Of a DNA stretch of 9,519 nt, positions 1-6,466 are shown piece by piece (the first letter of the stretch is position 1; the number at the start of each line of letters is the position of its first letter). The notes beneath the pieces were generated by a model. The model was not told the DNA's origin and searched no databases. It saw nothing but the letters and a program-made list of their open reading frames with translations. The position numbers and the translations under genes were made by a program. The DNA comes from an uncultured Eubacteriales bacterium (lineage in GTDB: Bacteria; Bacillota; Clostridia; Monoglobales; Firm-18). Location of the stretch: NCBI GenBank assembly GCA_905210885.1, contig CAJLYO010000054.1, positions 1-9,519 of the forward strand, given 5' to 3'.

Positions 1-955
1 TATAATTATTTTTAAGTGAATTAGCTACATAACTACCACCAACATCTAAATTACGAATATCTTTAGTTTTTAAATTAAATACTATATAATCGTTATCTTT
101 TATACTATAAAAATAAACTTCATCATTATAAATAAAATTAAAATTACCAGTTTTCAATTTATCACTATTTGAAATAACTTTTCTATGTTTACCATTTAAA
201 TCCATTTGATATAATTTATGATAATACACAACTTCCCCATTAAATTTCGTTATATGCCCAGAATCATAAAAGTAAATTTTATCTTTATAAATAAAAGAAG
301 GTTCATAGTCACTACCGGCTCTTTCATCAGTCATATCTAAAACTTCTTTTAAATTCATCCAAGCATTATAATGTGCTACATCATTGCCAAGAAAGTCATA
401 GATTTTCCACCAAATAAATAACATAATAAAGGTAGGAATAAGAATATAACTTATAACATAAACAATTCTTACTGTTCTTCTTGTTTTAGAATTCATTCTA
501 GCTTTAATTTTTTCTCTTGACGGCTTAGTAAAATACATTACCCATATGATTGCAAGTAACATAATAGTGCCTAAGAATCCAATTATTGCTGTAAAAGAAT
601 TAAGAATAGAATGAAACATATTTTCAATTTCATAAATCGAATTATTGCTATCAGCATTAAGCCCATCTAAAATCATTGTTCTTCCAAAATAGATAACTAA
701 TATTGATAATATTATTGCTATTATTAAATCTTTTACTCTTTTAAGATTAACACTATCACTATCTTCATCATTAGAATTATTATTTGTAGTAATTTGCTCT
801 TGCATATTTTGATTTGATGAATCTTGATTTTTAACTATATTTTGATTCATTTCGTTTTGCACAACATTATTCTCAACATTATTATTTTCTATATTTTGAA
901 TAGTTTCTTTTTCATTATTATTAACATTTTCTGCATTATTGTTTTCATCATTCAT
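1..955 (-). CDS. Partial membrane protein, Asn-rich N-terminus, three TM segments, DUF5050-like C-terminal part
   Basis: The frame is open from ATG 955-953 to the window edge, giving 318 codons with the C-terminus missing. Residues 1-69 are hydrophilic and very rich in Asn, Glu and Gln, probably disordered. Three hydrophobic stretches follow, at about residues 76-97, 119-142 and 162-184. After them comes a soluble region whose pattern (IYFYDSG, then LYQMDLNGKHRK, then VYFYSIKDND) resembles the beta-propeller-like repeats of DUF5050 proteins, typical of low-GC Firmicutes surface proteins. The start is supported by a Shine-Dalgarno AGGTGG eight bases upstream and a sigma-A promoter. TGG encodes Trp and no in-frame TGA occurs, so the standard code fits. 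Codon use is strongly A/T-ending, unlike the genes to the right. The function is unknown; attachment to the cell envelope is inferred from the membrane segments. Confidence 0.8.
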   Translation of the reverse strand, partial: MNDENNNAENVNNNEKETIQNIENNNVENNVVQNEMNQNIVKNQDSSNQNMQEQITTNNNSNDEDSDSVNLKRVKDLIIAIILSILVIYFGRTMILDGLNADSNNSIYEIENMFHSILNSFTAIIGFLGTIMLLAIIWVMYFTKPSREKIKARMNSKTRRTVRIVYVISYILIPTFIMLFIWWKIYDFLGNDVAHYNAWMNLKEVLDMTDERAGSDYEPSFIYKDKIYFYDSGHITKFNGEVVYYHKLYQMDLNGKHRKVISNSDKLKTGNFNFIYNDEVYFYSIKDNDYIVFNLKTKDIRNLDVGGSYVANSLKNNY

Positions 956-963
956 TTTACTAA

Positions 964-1009
964 CCACCTATTATAAGAATATTGTACTATATAGAAGTAT
1001 CTTTTTCAA
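964..1009 (-). promoter_or_regulatory. Sigma-A promoter and Shine-Dalgarno site for the membrane protein gene
   Basis: Read on the minus strand, TTGAAA (1009-1004) is followed after exactly 17 bases by TACAAT (986-981), each one base off the sigma-70/sigma-A consensus. Transcription would start near 975. The Shine-Dalgarno sequence AGGTGG lies at 969-964, eight bases before the ATG at 955. The predicted 5' untranslated region is only about 20 nt, which leaves no room for a riboswitch or leader. The gene is therefore probably transcribed alone, independent of the sequence upstream. Very AT-rich DNA produces chance promoter-like sites, but the spacing and position here are good. Confidence 0.7.
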
Positions 1010-1143
1010 TGAATATTATTATATAACATTATAAACAAGTGTTTTTAAGTATCAAACATAAGGTTTGCACTTTTTTCACCAACTTTTTTTCAATTTTAAG
1101 CATTATTTCTTATTATTTATATTCAAAATCATACTATCAAATT

Positions 1144-1196
1144 ATACTTACTACAGATGAACTATCACAATAACATATAAAAAGTAAAGTAACATC
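1144..1196 (-). pseudogene. Degenerate remnant of an FtsW/RodA-type C-terminal segment (second copy)
   Basis: These 53 bases align without gaps to 1425-1477, with 43 of 53 identical by hand count. Read on the minus strand they give DVTLLFICYCDSSSVVSII, a decayed version of GVTLPFISYGGSSLVVSMI in the neighbouring fragment. The PFISYGG residues that define SEDS proteins are replaced (P to L, S to C, GG to CD), and a TGA stop follows at once. Similarity fades beyond the block, with weak traces continuing to about 1085. This looks like a relic of a duplicated cell-wall polymerase gene, not an expressed gene. Its decay is much further advanced than in the other copy. Confidence 0.6.
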
Positions 1197-1384
1197 TTTT
1201 AAGTCTTCATCTTTGATTTGTTTTGCTTTATATTTTCTAATTTTTCTTTTTATTTGATTATTTGCTATTTTGTTAATTATTTTTTCTATTTCGATTTTAA
1301 TTATAACATACGTTTTTTACATTTACTATCAAAGAAAAAAATAGCTTTACTCTTATTTTTTAAATATAATATAACTAATAAAAT
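1197..1384. other. AT-rich spacer without a recognisable gene
   Basis: The stretch is extremely AT-rich, with homopolymer runs, and separates the two SEDS-family remnants. The open frame readable on the plus strand here is low-complexity Phe/Tyr/Ile sequence that ends by running antisense through the FtsW-type fragment, so it is not credible. I see no hairpin followed by a T-run, no tRNA and no clear promoter. It may be further decayed remnant of the same gene family. Confidence 0.5.
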
Positions 1385-1627
1385 CTATTTGCATTTTACA
1401 TTAAGAATTATTCCAATTGAAATCATACTTACTACTAATGAACTGCCACCATAACTTATGAAAGGTAAAGTAACTCCAGTAATTGGAACTAGTCCTACAA
1501 CTACAGATAGATTTAACAATGTCTGAAACATAAGTAAAAAAGATAACCCAAATATTAAATATTTACCATAAAGATCATTGCAATCTATTGCTTTCTTAAT
1601 TATATTATAAAATAAAATATCTGCCAT
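1385..1627 (-). pseudogene. C-terminal fragment of an FtsW/RodA/SpoVE (SEDS) glycosyltransferase
   Basis: SEDS proteins are polytopic membrane enzymes that polymerise lipid II into peptidoglycan for division, elongation or sporulation. These 80 codons contain the family's C-terminal signature, PITGVTLPFISYGGSS, with the preceding helix (LIFGLSFLLMFQTLLNLSVVVG) and the final helix (VVSMISIGIILNV). Full-length members have roughly 350-420 residues and about ten membrane segments; only the last two or three remain here. There is no Shine-Dalgarno site before the ATG at 1627, and an in-frame TAA lies 19-21 bases upstream (1648-1646), so this is a truncated remnant and not a short gene. A possible extra piece, IFAII, which resembles the family's IFAIIGEE motif, sits in another frame at 1662-1648. 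That suggests deletion or frameshift damage. The fragment cannot be assigned to FtsW versus RodA or SpoVE. Confidence 0.8.
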
Positions 1628-1716
1628 TTCATTGCATATTGTATTTTAATTATTGCAAAAATCACCGCGGTTGCCGCATTACCGCCGCAGCAGACGCGTT
1701 CCGCGCTGTTTGCACA
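1628..1716. other. Junction between AT-rich and GC-richer DNA
   Basis: Up to about 1662 the sequence is AT-rich like the left block. From 1663 it is GC-rich, beginning with CACCGCGG and GCCGC repeats, and continues into the operon. The 54 GC-rich bases between 1663 and the stop codon at 1717 contain no gene. I see no insertion-sequence ends, tRNA, direct repeat or attachment site at the switch. This favours an assembly join over a mobile-element insertion, though the sequence alone cannot decide. Confidence 0.65.
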
Positions 1717-3147
1717 TTATAATATTTCTATTTCCGACAGTTTATAAAACCCGTCATTATCGCACACTTCTTGTCTCAGCGCAAGTAAAATATTACGCTC
1801 ACCCTCGCGCAGGCGCACCGAAACGTCATATTTTCCCGGGATATCCGGCGTATCAGCCAAAACGCGCGCCGAACCTTTTTCACCGCCGTAAAGCTTTCGT
1901 ATATCAAAATCCGAAAACGGCGTTATATACTCGTTTTTATCATCAGAAAGTTTAAGTTCAAGAGAAAATTCATTATAGCACCGCGCAAAGCCCATGTTCT
2001 CGAGTTCAAGGCTTACAAGGGTTTTCACACCGGTATAGGTTTTATCAATATGACTTACGCTGTTTACGGTAAACCAATAACCAAGCCTGTTTGCAAGATA
2101 TTCCGTTACATAATAATTATCGGCGAGCCATTCCTCGGGATATGTGTGGAACCCGGCATAGGTTGCGTGCCCGCGCCGCGCCGCCTCGATTATAACAAGC
2201 CCGTCACGTGCGTTATCGCGGTTATACGACCAATAATGCCCCAGCTCCAAATCCACAGGCGCAAAGCGGTGCAGGTCGTCAAACATTTCCGGCTTATCAA
2301 TGGTATGATATGCGCGGTTTTGATAGTCGCCGGCGATAATCGAATCGTCACGTATGCCCATGCCCAGGCTTTTGCATGTATCAAAAAGTTCGCGTTTTTC
2401 ACTGTCCGGGCGATCATACAAATGGGTTATAAAATCGTCATTCATTATAATGTACTTATTCTTAAAATATTTCGCATGAAGGTATGCATGCTGCTTTAAA
2501 ACATTTAGCGGCGCGCTTTTTCTGCTTCCGAAGCACACATGTCCCTCGCCCCAGTTGCCGTAGCTGCCAAGGTCGATAAATTCAACCCTGGGGTCGTTAT
2601 CGTATTTTTCCGCAAAGCCTTTCAAAAATTCCTCAAGATACTTTAAAAACAGCGGGTCACCGTAATCCGGCTCCCAGTAGCGGCAGCATTTATCGCCTAC
2701 GATTCTGTTAAAAACCTCTATGCTGTCATCTCCGAATTTTGTTTCCCACCAGGACGGATTTTCACCGGGCGGCGGCGGAATGAAAACACCTCCGCAGCCC
2801 ATGTCGTAAAGCCATTTCGGAACTGCAAAGCACTGCGCCTCGTTTGTTTCGCTGCAGCACACTCTGAAAGAAAAGGTATAGCCCAAGGCGCCCCATTTTT
2901 CCATAACGCTGTCAACCTCGGACCAGTCAAAAACACCGGGAGCCGGCTGGACATCATACCAATCAATACGAAGATACAAATGATTAAGCCCGGGGAAGCT
3001 TTCATAGGTTTCTCCTTCGGGCAATTTATCGCGGTACAGCGGACGGCGCACACCGTTGTCAAAATAATGCCAGTACCAGCCCTTATGGGGATTTTTAAGA
3101 ACGGTTTTATCATCGCGCAGACGCTGTAAATTCTTTGTTATAATCAT
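1717..3147 (-). CDS. Cytoplasmic glycosidase-like TIM-barrel protein with C-terminal beta-sandwich (DUF4874/DUF4832-like), copy 2
   Basis: This 476-residue protein has no signal peptide or membrane segment. Its N-terminal half resembles retaining glycoside-hydrolase barrels of the DUF4874/DUF4832 type. It has NPHKGWYWHYFDNG at 19-32, then HLYLRIDWYDVQPAPG at 56-71 (strand and loop of a beta-galactosidase-like fold), FRVCC at 94-98, and DPRVEFIDLGSYGNWGEGH at 185-203. Glu201 in WGEGH is the best acid/base candidate; the nucleophile is uncertain, with Glu301 or YPEEW (Glu338/339) as possibilities. Residues from about 356 form a beta-sandwich domain. The start ATG overlaps the stop of the preceding gene as ATGA and has GGGAG eight bases upstream. 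Compared with its neighbour it carries about 32 extra residues near 121-157, with a PPPP turn. The exact substrate and even catalytic activity are unproven; a carbohydrate role is inferred from fold and neighbours. It is the last gene of the operon. Confidence 0.7.
   Translation of the reverse strand: MIITKNLQRLRDDKTVLKNPHKGWYWHYFDNGVRRPLYRDKLPEGETYESFPGLNHLYLRIDWYDVQPAPGVFDWSEVDSVMEKWGALGYTFSFRVCCSETNEAQCFAVPKWLYDMGCGGVFIPPPPGENPSWWETKFGDDSIEVFNRIVGDKCCRYWEPDYGDPLFLKYLEEFLKGFAEKYDNDPRVEFIDLGSYGNWGEGHVCFGSRKSAPLNVLKQHAYLHAKYFKNKYIIMNDDFITHLYDRPDSEKRELFDTCKSLGMGIRDDSIIAGDYQNRAYHTIDKPEMFDDLHRFAPVDLELGHYWSYNRDNARDGLVIIEAARRGHATYAGFHTYPEEWLADNYYVTEYLANRLGYWFTVNSVSHIDKTYTGVKTLVSLELENMGFARCYNEFSLELKLSDDKNEYITPFSDFDIRKLYGGEKGSARVLADTPDIPGKYDVSVRLREGERNILLALRQEVCDNDGFYKLSEIEIL
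2634..2677. repeat. Near-identical 44-bp block shared with 4079-4122
   Basis: This stretch matches 4079-4122 at 42 of 44 bases by hand count. It encodes WEPDYGDPLFLKYL in both tandem paralogs. It is one of several DNA-level blocks that show the two genes arose by a fairly recent tandem duplication or are kept alike by gene conversion. It is a coding repeat with no separate function. Confidence 0.75.
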
Positions 3148-4496
3148 AATGCACTCTCCCTGACAGTAATTTCGGATATAGTATAAAATCCGTCCGCACC
3201 GCGGTACTCTTCTTTTATGCCAAGCTCTACAGGGGTTTTGCCCTCAATCAAGCGCACCCCGATTTTATATTTGCCCGTCGGCATATCGGAAGGCAGACGG
3301 CAAAAATGCCGCACTAAGCGGCTTTCGCCCGGTTCGATTGCCGTAATATCAAAATCAGAAACGTTAAAAATATAATTATTTTGATTATTAAAATATTTAA
3401 TTTGTATATCGAAATTATTATAACATTTTGCAAATCCTCTGTTTTCTATTTCAAGCTCAATCAGCGACGGCGCACCGGCATACGCCGTATCGGAATGACT
3501 GACGGAAGGCAGGAAAAACCAGTAACCAAGCCTGTTTGCAAGGTATTCCGTAACGTAATAATTATCGGCAAGCCACTCTTCGGGATAGCCGTGAAAGCCC
3601 ATGTATGTTACATTGCAGCGGCGTGCGCCGTCAATTATGCGCAGTCCGCTTTTTGCCTGCTCCGCGGTATAGTGGTGATAATGGGCAAGCTCGATATTTG
3701 AGGGGGCATTATTATAAAACATATCATAAAGTTCCGTATGCTCAACATTGCAGTAATCCTTGTAATCCCACGAGCCTACCAAAACGGAATCGTCCCGTAT
3801 GCCGAAGCCCAAGCTGTAACAAAAATCGCGCAGCTGTGCCTTTTCCTCCTCCGGTCTGCCGTAAAGCTGTGTAATAAAGTCGTCATTTACAATAATCTTT
3901 GTCTTTTTAAAATGCCGTGCGTGCAAAATACAGTGCTTTTTTAAAACCTCGAGCCCGAAGCATTTTTTGCTTCCGCAGTACGTATGCCCCTCGCCCCAGC
4001 AGCCGTAAGAGCCTATGTCGATATATTCAACCGCCGGGTGACCGTCGTATTTTTCCGCAAAGCCTTTAAGAAACAAATCAAGATATTTTAAAAACAGCGG
4101 GTCGCCGTAATCCGGCTCCCAGCAGCCGTAAAAATCCCCGCCGCAGCCCATGTCCCTGAGCCACTCCGGTGCGGCAAAACGCTGAGCCGCCCACGATTCG
4201 TTACAGCACACTCTGAAGGAAAATGTATAGCCCAAGGCGCCCCATTTTTCCGTGACGCGGTCAATTTCCGACCAGTCAAACACCCCGGGAGCCGGCTGAA
4301 CGTCTGCCCAGTCAATACGCAGATATAGGTGATTAAGCCCCGGAAAGCCTTCATAGGTTTCCCCCTCCGGTGTTTTATCGCGGTACATCGGGCGTTTAAA
4401 GCCGTTGTCAAAATAGTGCCAGTACCAGCCTTTATGAGGATTTTTAAGGACTCTTTTATCGTCCTCGGTATTTTTCAGAGAATGTTTTTTAATCAT
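3144..4496 (-). CDS. Cytoplasmic glycosidase-like TIM-barrel protein with C-terminal beta-sandwich (DUF4874/DUF4832-like), copy 1
   Basis: This 450-residue protein is a paralog of the following gene. Across residues 11-120 the two differ at only about 19 of 110 positions. It has the same motif order: NPHKGWYWHYFDNG at 19-32, HLYLRIDWADVQPAPG at 56-71, FRVCC at 94-98, YIDIGSYGCWGEGH at 158-171 and GFHGYPEEWLADNYYV at 300-315, then a beta-sandwich from about 324. Glu169 in WGEGH is the likely acid/base residue; Glu269 (IELAHY) and Glu305/306 (YPEEW) are nucleophile candidates. It has no signal peptide, so it should act in the cytoplasm. The ATG at 4496 is supported by AGGAGGA four bases upstream, which overlaps the stop of the DUF5107 gene. 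It lacks about 32 residues present in its paralog between GCGG and WEPDYGDP. Codons for residues about 358-380 are unusually AT-rich. The substrate is unknown. Confidence 0.7.
   Translation of the reverse strand: MIKKHSLKNTEDDKRVLKNPHKGWYWHYFDNGFKRPMYRDKTPEGETYEGFPGLNHLYLRIDWADVQPAPGVFDWSEIDRVTEKWGALGYTFSFRVCCNESWAAQRFAAPEWLRDMGCGGDFYGCWEPDYGDPLFLKYLDLFLKGFAEKYDGHPAVEYIDIGSYGCWGEGHTYCGSKKCFGLEVLKKHCILHARHFKKTKIIVNDDFITQLYGRPEEEKAQLRDFCYSLGFGIRDDSVLVGSWDYKDYCNVEHTELYDMFYNNAPSNIELAHYHHYTAEQAKSGLRIIDGARRCNVTYMGFHGYPEEWLADNYYVTEYLANRLGYWFFLPSVSHSDTAYAGAPSLIELEIENRGFAKCYNNFDIQIKYFNNQNNYIFNVSDFDITAIEPGESRLVRHFCRLPSDMPTGKYKIGVRLIEGKTPVELGIKEEYRGADGFYTISEITVRESAL
3154..3161 (-). promoter_or_regulatory. 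Shine-Dalgarno site of the last operon gene
   Basis: AGGGAGAG lies inside the end of the preceding coding region, its GGGAG core eight bases before ATG 3147. With the ATGA stop-start overlap at 3147-3144, this indicates translational coupling of the two paralogs. Confidence 0.7.
4079..4122. repeat. Near-identical 44-bp block shared with 2634-2677
   Basis: This is the partner of the block in the downstream paralog, with 42 of 44 bases the same. In this gene the sequence next to the block encodes a short YGC linker, whereas the other copy has the 37-residue loop. The insertion or deletion boundary therefore lies directly beside a strongly conserved segment. Confidence 0.75.
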
Positions 4497-4500
4497 GCCG

Positions 4501-4507
4501 TCCTCCT
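4501..4507 (-). promoter_or_regulatory. Shine-Dalgarno site overlapping the upstream stop codon
   Basis: AGGAGGA on the minus strand begins within the TAG stop of the DUF5107 gene (4508-4506) and lies four bases before ATG 4496. The strong match fixes the start of the first barrel paralog and implies coupled translation with no separate promoter in the 9-base gap. Confidence 0.8.
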
Positions 4508-6464
4508 ATTCATGCATACGAAAATCAAGAGAGTAGGGCAGAGGGTGTTTTTCCTCGCCGGTAAGCTGTTTATAAATCTCGTACCACAGGTGGGAAATCG
4601 AAACTTCTCCTTCTTTTATATCGCACATAACAAAGTCGGGTGTGATGATTTCCGCCGCGGCTTTTGCATTGCCTGTTTTAAGATGTGACAGTGCAAGATA
4701 AAACAAAATTCTGCCGTCTGATTTTAATTTTTCGTCAAGCGTATTATATAAATCAATATACGAATTATATTCTTCTGCCGCTGTATAAATTTGTGCGCAG
4801 TTTACTATAAGACCGCGGTATGATTTATTAAGGGCAATTGCTTTATTTATATAAGACACCGAGGCGGCTATATCCTTTTCCTCATTTTTTGCAAGCATGG
4901 CAAGGTTTCGGTACGCCCATGCATTGGGCTTTAAGGCGGCAGATCGTTCCATAGCGGTTTTTGCCTTTTGTACTTCGCCGTTTGCGTAGTACAGAATTCC
5001 CAGCTGCAGCGCGCCGTACCAGTTATCCGCCGCATTTTCTGCAAGGGGAATAAAGTCCGGGGACGCCATGTAGCTTTCCGGCGGAGTTTCCGCACCGTAT
5101 TCGCCGAAGCTGCCCTCCGTCAGAAGGGAAAGCCACGGCTGCTCTTTGTGTGTAACAGAGCTTTCGGGAAAGTCAAATTCGGCGGAAATCAAAGGCTTTT
5201 TCAGCCTTTTTCTCATTAAGTTTTCAATATACCCCCAGCCGCTGCCCTGCATAACGATTTTCCTGTTATTTATTTTATCGGGGAAAATTTTTAAAAGCTC
5301 GCTGTCGGCATTTTGCAGGTTAACATGCTTATTTATTTCGGACTCAATAACGTTTTGCGCAAAAGCCCAGTCACCGTGAATATCCGAAGGCTTGCAGTCC
5401 GCGGCAAAATACCCTTCAATCCAGCTTATTTTTCCACCGCCGCCAAGGGGGATATGCTCAAGCTGAGTGTGGGCAAGCCCGGCTTGTATTTCGATATACG
5501 ATTCGCCGGGGTTTGATAAAAATTCCGCCCAGTGCCGTCCGCCGGCGCCCTGACCCCATATAAACACCTTTCGCCCTATAAGGCGGCTGCCGGAAAAATG
5601 GATAAGCCCCTTGCCGTCAGCCTCAACCGCGGCAATCCACTTCGGTCTGTCTTTGGGTATTTTATAGAAAAAGTCCTGAGAACGGCTTGAATTTAAAGGA
5701 TAGCTGTAATCCGTGCCGCAGTGGACGGGCACGGGGGTTTTATCCAAAAGATAGCTGCCCTCGTTGTAATAGCATATAAAGGAGTCATCTGCCGGGACAA
5801 TAACCCTGGTGTCCTTTGTTTCCGGCACGGCGATATTGCTCCACCAATAGGTATACTTGTCCTTCTTTTCGGTATTCTCCACGGTGTTTCTGAGATACAA
5901 AACCCCATCGTTTGCCGGCATGTACGCTTCTATGGAATACACAACGCCGCGTATGCGCTCGTATTCATACATACGCAGCACCGGCTCGCCGGAGGGCGAT
6001 GTGCCGACCTCGGTAAACAGAGGGTCGCAGGTCAGAGGGTTATGCCCCTTTATGCCCGCGTTAAACTCAACGCCGCCCGAAAACCATGCATTTCTTATTG
6101 CAAGATTTGCCGGCTGAAACACGGAATTAACGTACAAAAGCTCGCGGTTTAGGCGTTTATCGTAAAGGGACCACAGTCTGCCGCCGAGAGTCGGGAGAAA
6201 GGTTGCTTTAAGATAATCGTTTTCCAAAACGGCGGCGGGAAAATCCTTCGTTTTCCGCTGTCTGTTATAGTTATCCAAAACGGTATAAGGCAAAACGGTA
6301 CTTATCATACCCTCACCGATATGCGCTTTTTCCTCGGCGCTTACTCTGTCGGTACAGGTATATCCGGCGTGGATATATTCCACGTTTTTTATATCGGGCA
6401 TAAGATTTTCGCTGCCCAAATCCGCCGCAGGCATTGTATATGCCGTCATTTTCAGTGTTGTCAT
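4506..6464 (-). CDS. DUF5107 domain protein with C-terminal TPR repeats
   Basis: This 652-residue protein has no signal peptide. Residues of about 45-360 match the DUF5107 family, a galactose-mutarotase-like beta-sandwich seen in carbohydrate loci. The signatures are LENDYLKATFLPTLGGRLW at 80-98, LLYVNSVFQPANLAIRNAWF at 109-128 followed by SGGVEFNAGIKGHNP at 129-143, WGQGAGGRHWAEF at 303-315 and YIEIQAGLAHTQLEHIP at 323-339. Glu133 and the His residues near 141 and 332-337 are plausible active-site residues. Residues of about 478-606 contain TPR-like helical repeats (NWYGALQLGILYYANGEVQK, then AWAYRNLAMLAKN), suggesting a protein-binding or dimerisation arm. I chose ATG 6464 because GGGAGGA lies six bases upstream; a TTG at 6479 would add five residues but has no support. 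The gap after the surface-protein gene is 2 bp. Its role is inferred to be binding or converting sugars of the glycan handled by this operon; the enzyme activity is not known to me. Confidence 0.82.
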   Translation of the reverse strand: MTTLKMTAYTMPAADLGSENLMPDIKNVEYIHAGYTCTDRVSAEEKAHIGEGMISTVLPYTVLDNYNRQRKTKDFPAAVLENDYLKATFLPTLGGRLWSLYDKRLNRELLYVNSVFQPANLAIRNAWFSGGVEFNAGIKGHNPLTCDPLFTEVGTSPSGEPVLRMYEYERIRGVVYSIEAYMPANDGVLYLRNTVENTEKKDKYTYWWSNIAVPETKDTRVIVPADDSFICYYNEGSYLLDKTPVPVHCGTDYSYPLNSSRSQDFFYKIPKDRPKWIAAVEADGKGLIHFSGSRLIGRKVFIWGQGAGGRHWAEFLSNPGESYIEIQAGLAHTQLEHIPLGGGGKISWIEGYFAADCKPSDIHGDWAFAQNVIESEINKHVNLQNADSELLKIFPDKINNRKIVMQGSGWGYIENLMRKRLKKPLISAEFDFPESSVTHKEQPWLSLLTEGSFGEYGAETPPESYMASPDFIPLAENAADNWYGALQLGILYYANGEVQKAKTAMERSAALKPNAWAYRNLAMLAKNEEKDIAASVSYINKAIALNKSYRGLIVNCAQIYTAAEEYNSYIDLYNTLDEKLKSDGRILFYLALSHLKTGNAKAAAEIITPDFVMCDIKEGEVSISHLWYEIYKQLTGEEKHPLPYSLDFRMHE

Positions 6465-6466
6465 AA

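Noticed and set aside
1300..1345. Possible third SEDS C-terminal relic (minus strand reads LIVNVK)
   Set aside because: Only a few residues resemble IILNVK and no longer DNA match could be aligned. Chance is likely in such AT-rich sequence.
1218..1454. Plus-strand open frame of 78 codons
   Set aside because: It is low-complexity Phe/Ile/Tyr sequence expected in very AT-rich DNA, has no ribosome binding site, and overlaps the FtsW-type fragment antisense.
1657..1685. Possible rho-independent terminator after the last operon gene (stem GCGGT/ACCGC followed by TTTTT on the minus strand)
   Set aside because: The stem is only five base pairs with a nine-base loop, the T-run is five bases away from the stem, and it lies across the suspected assembly junction. 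Support is too weak to annotate.
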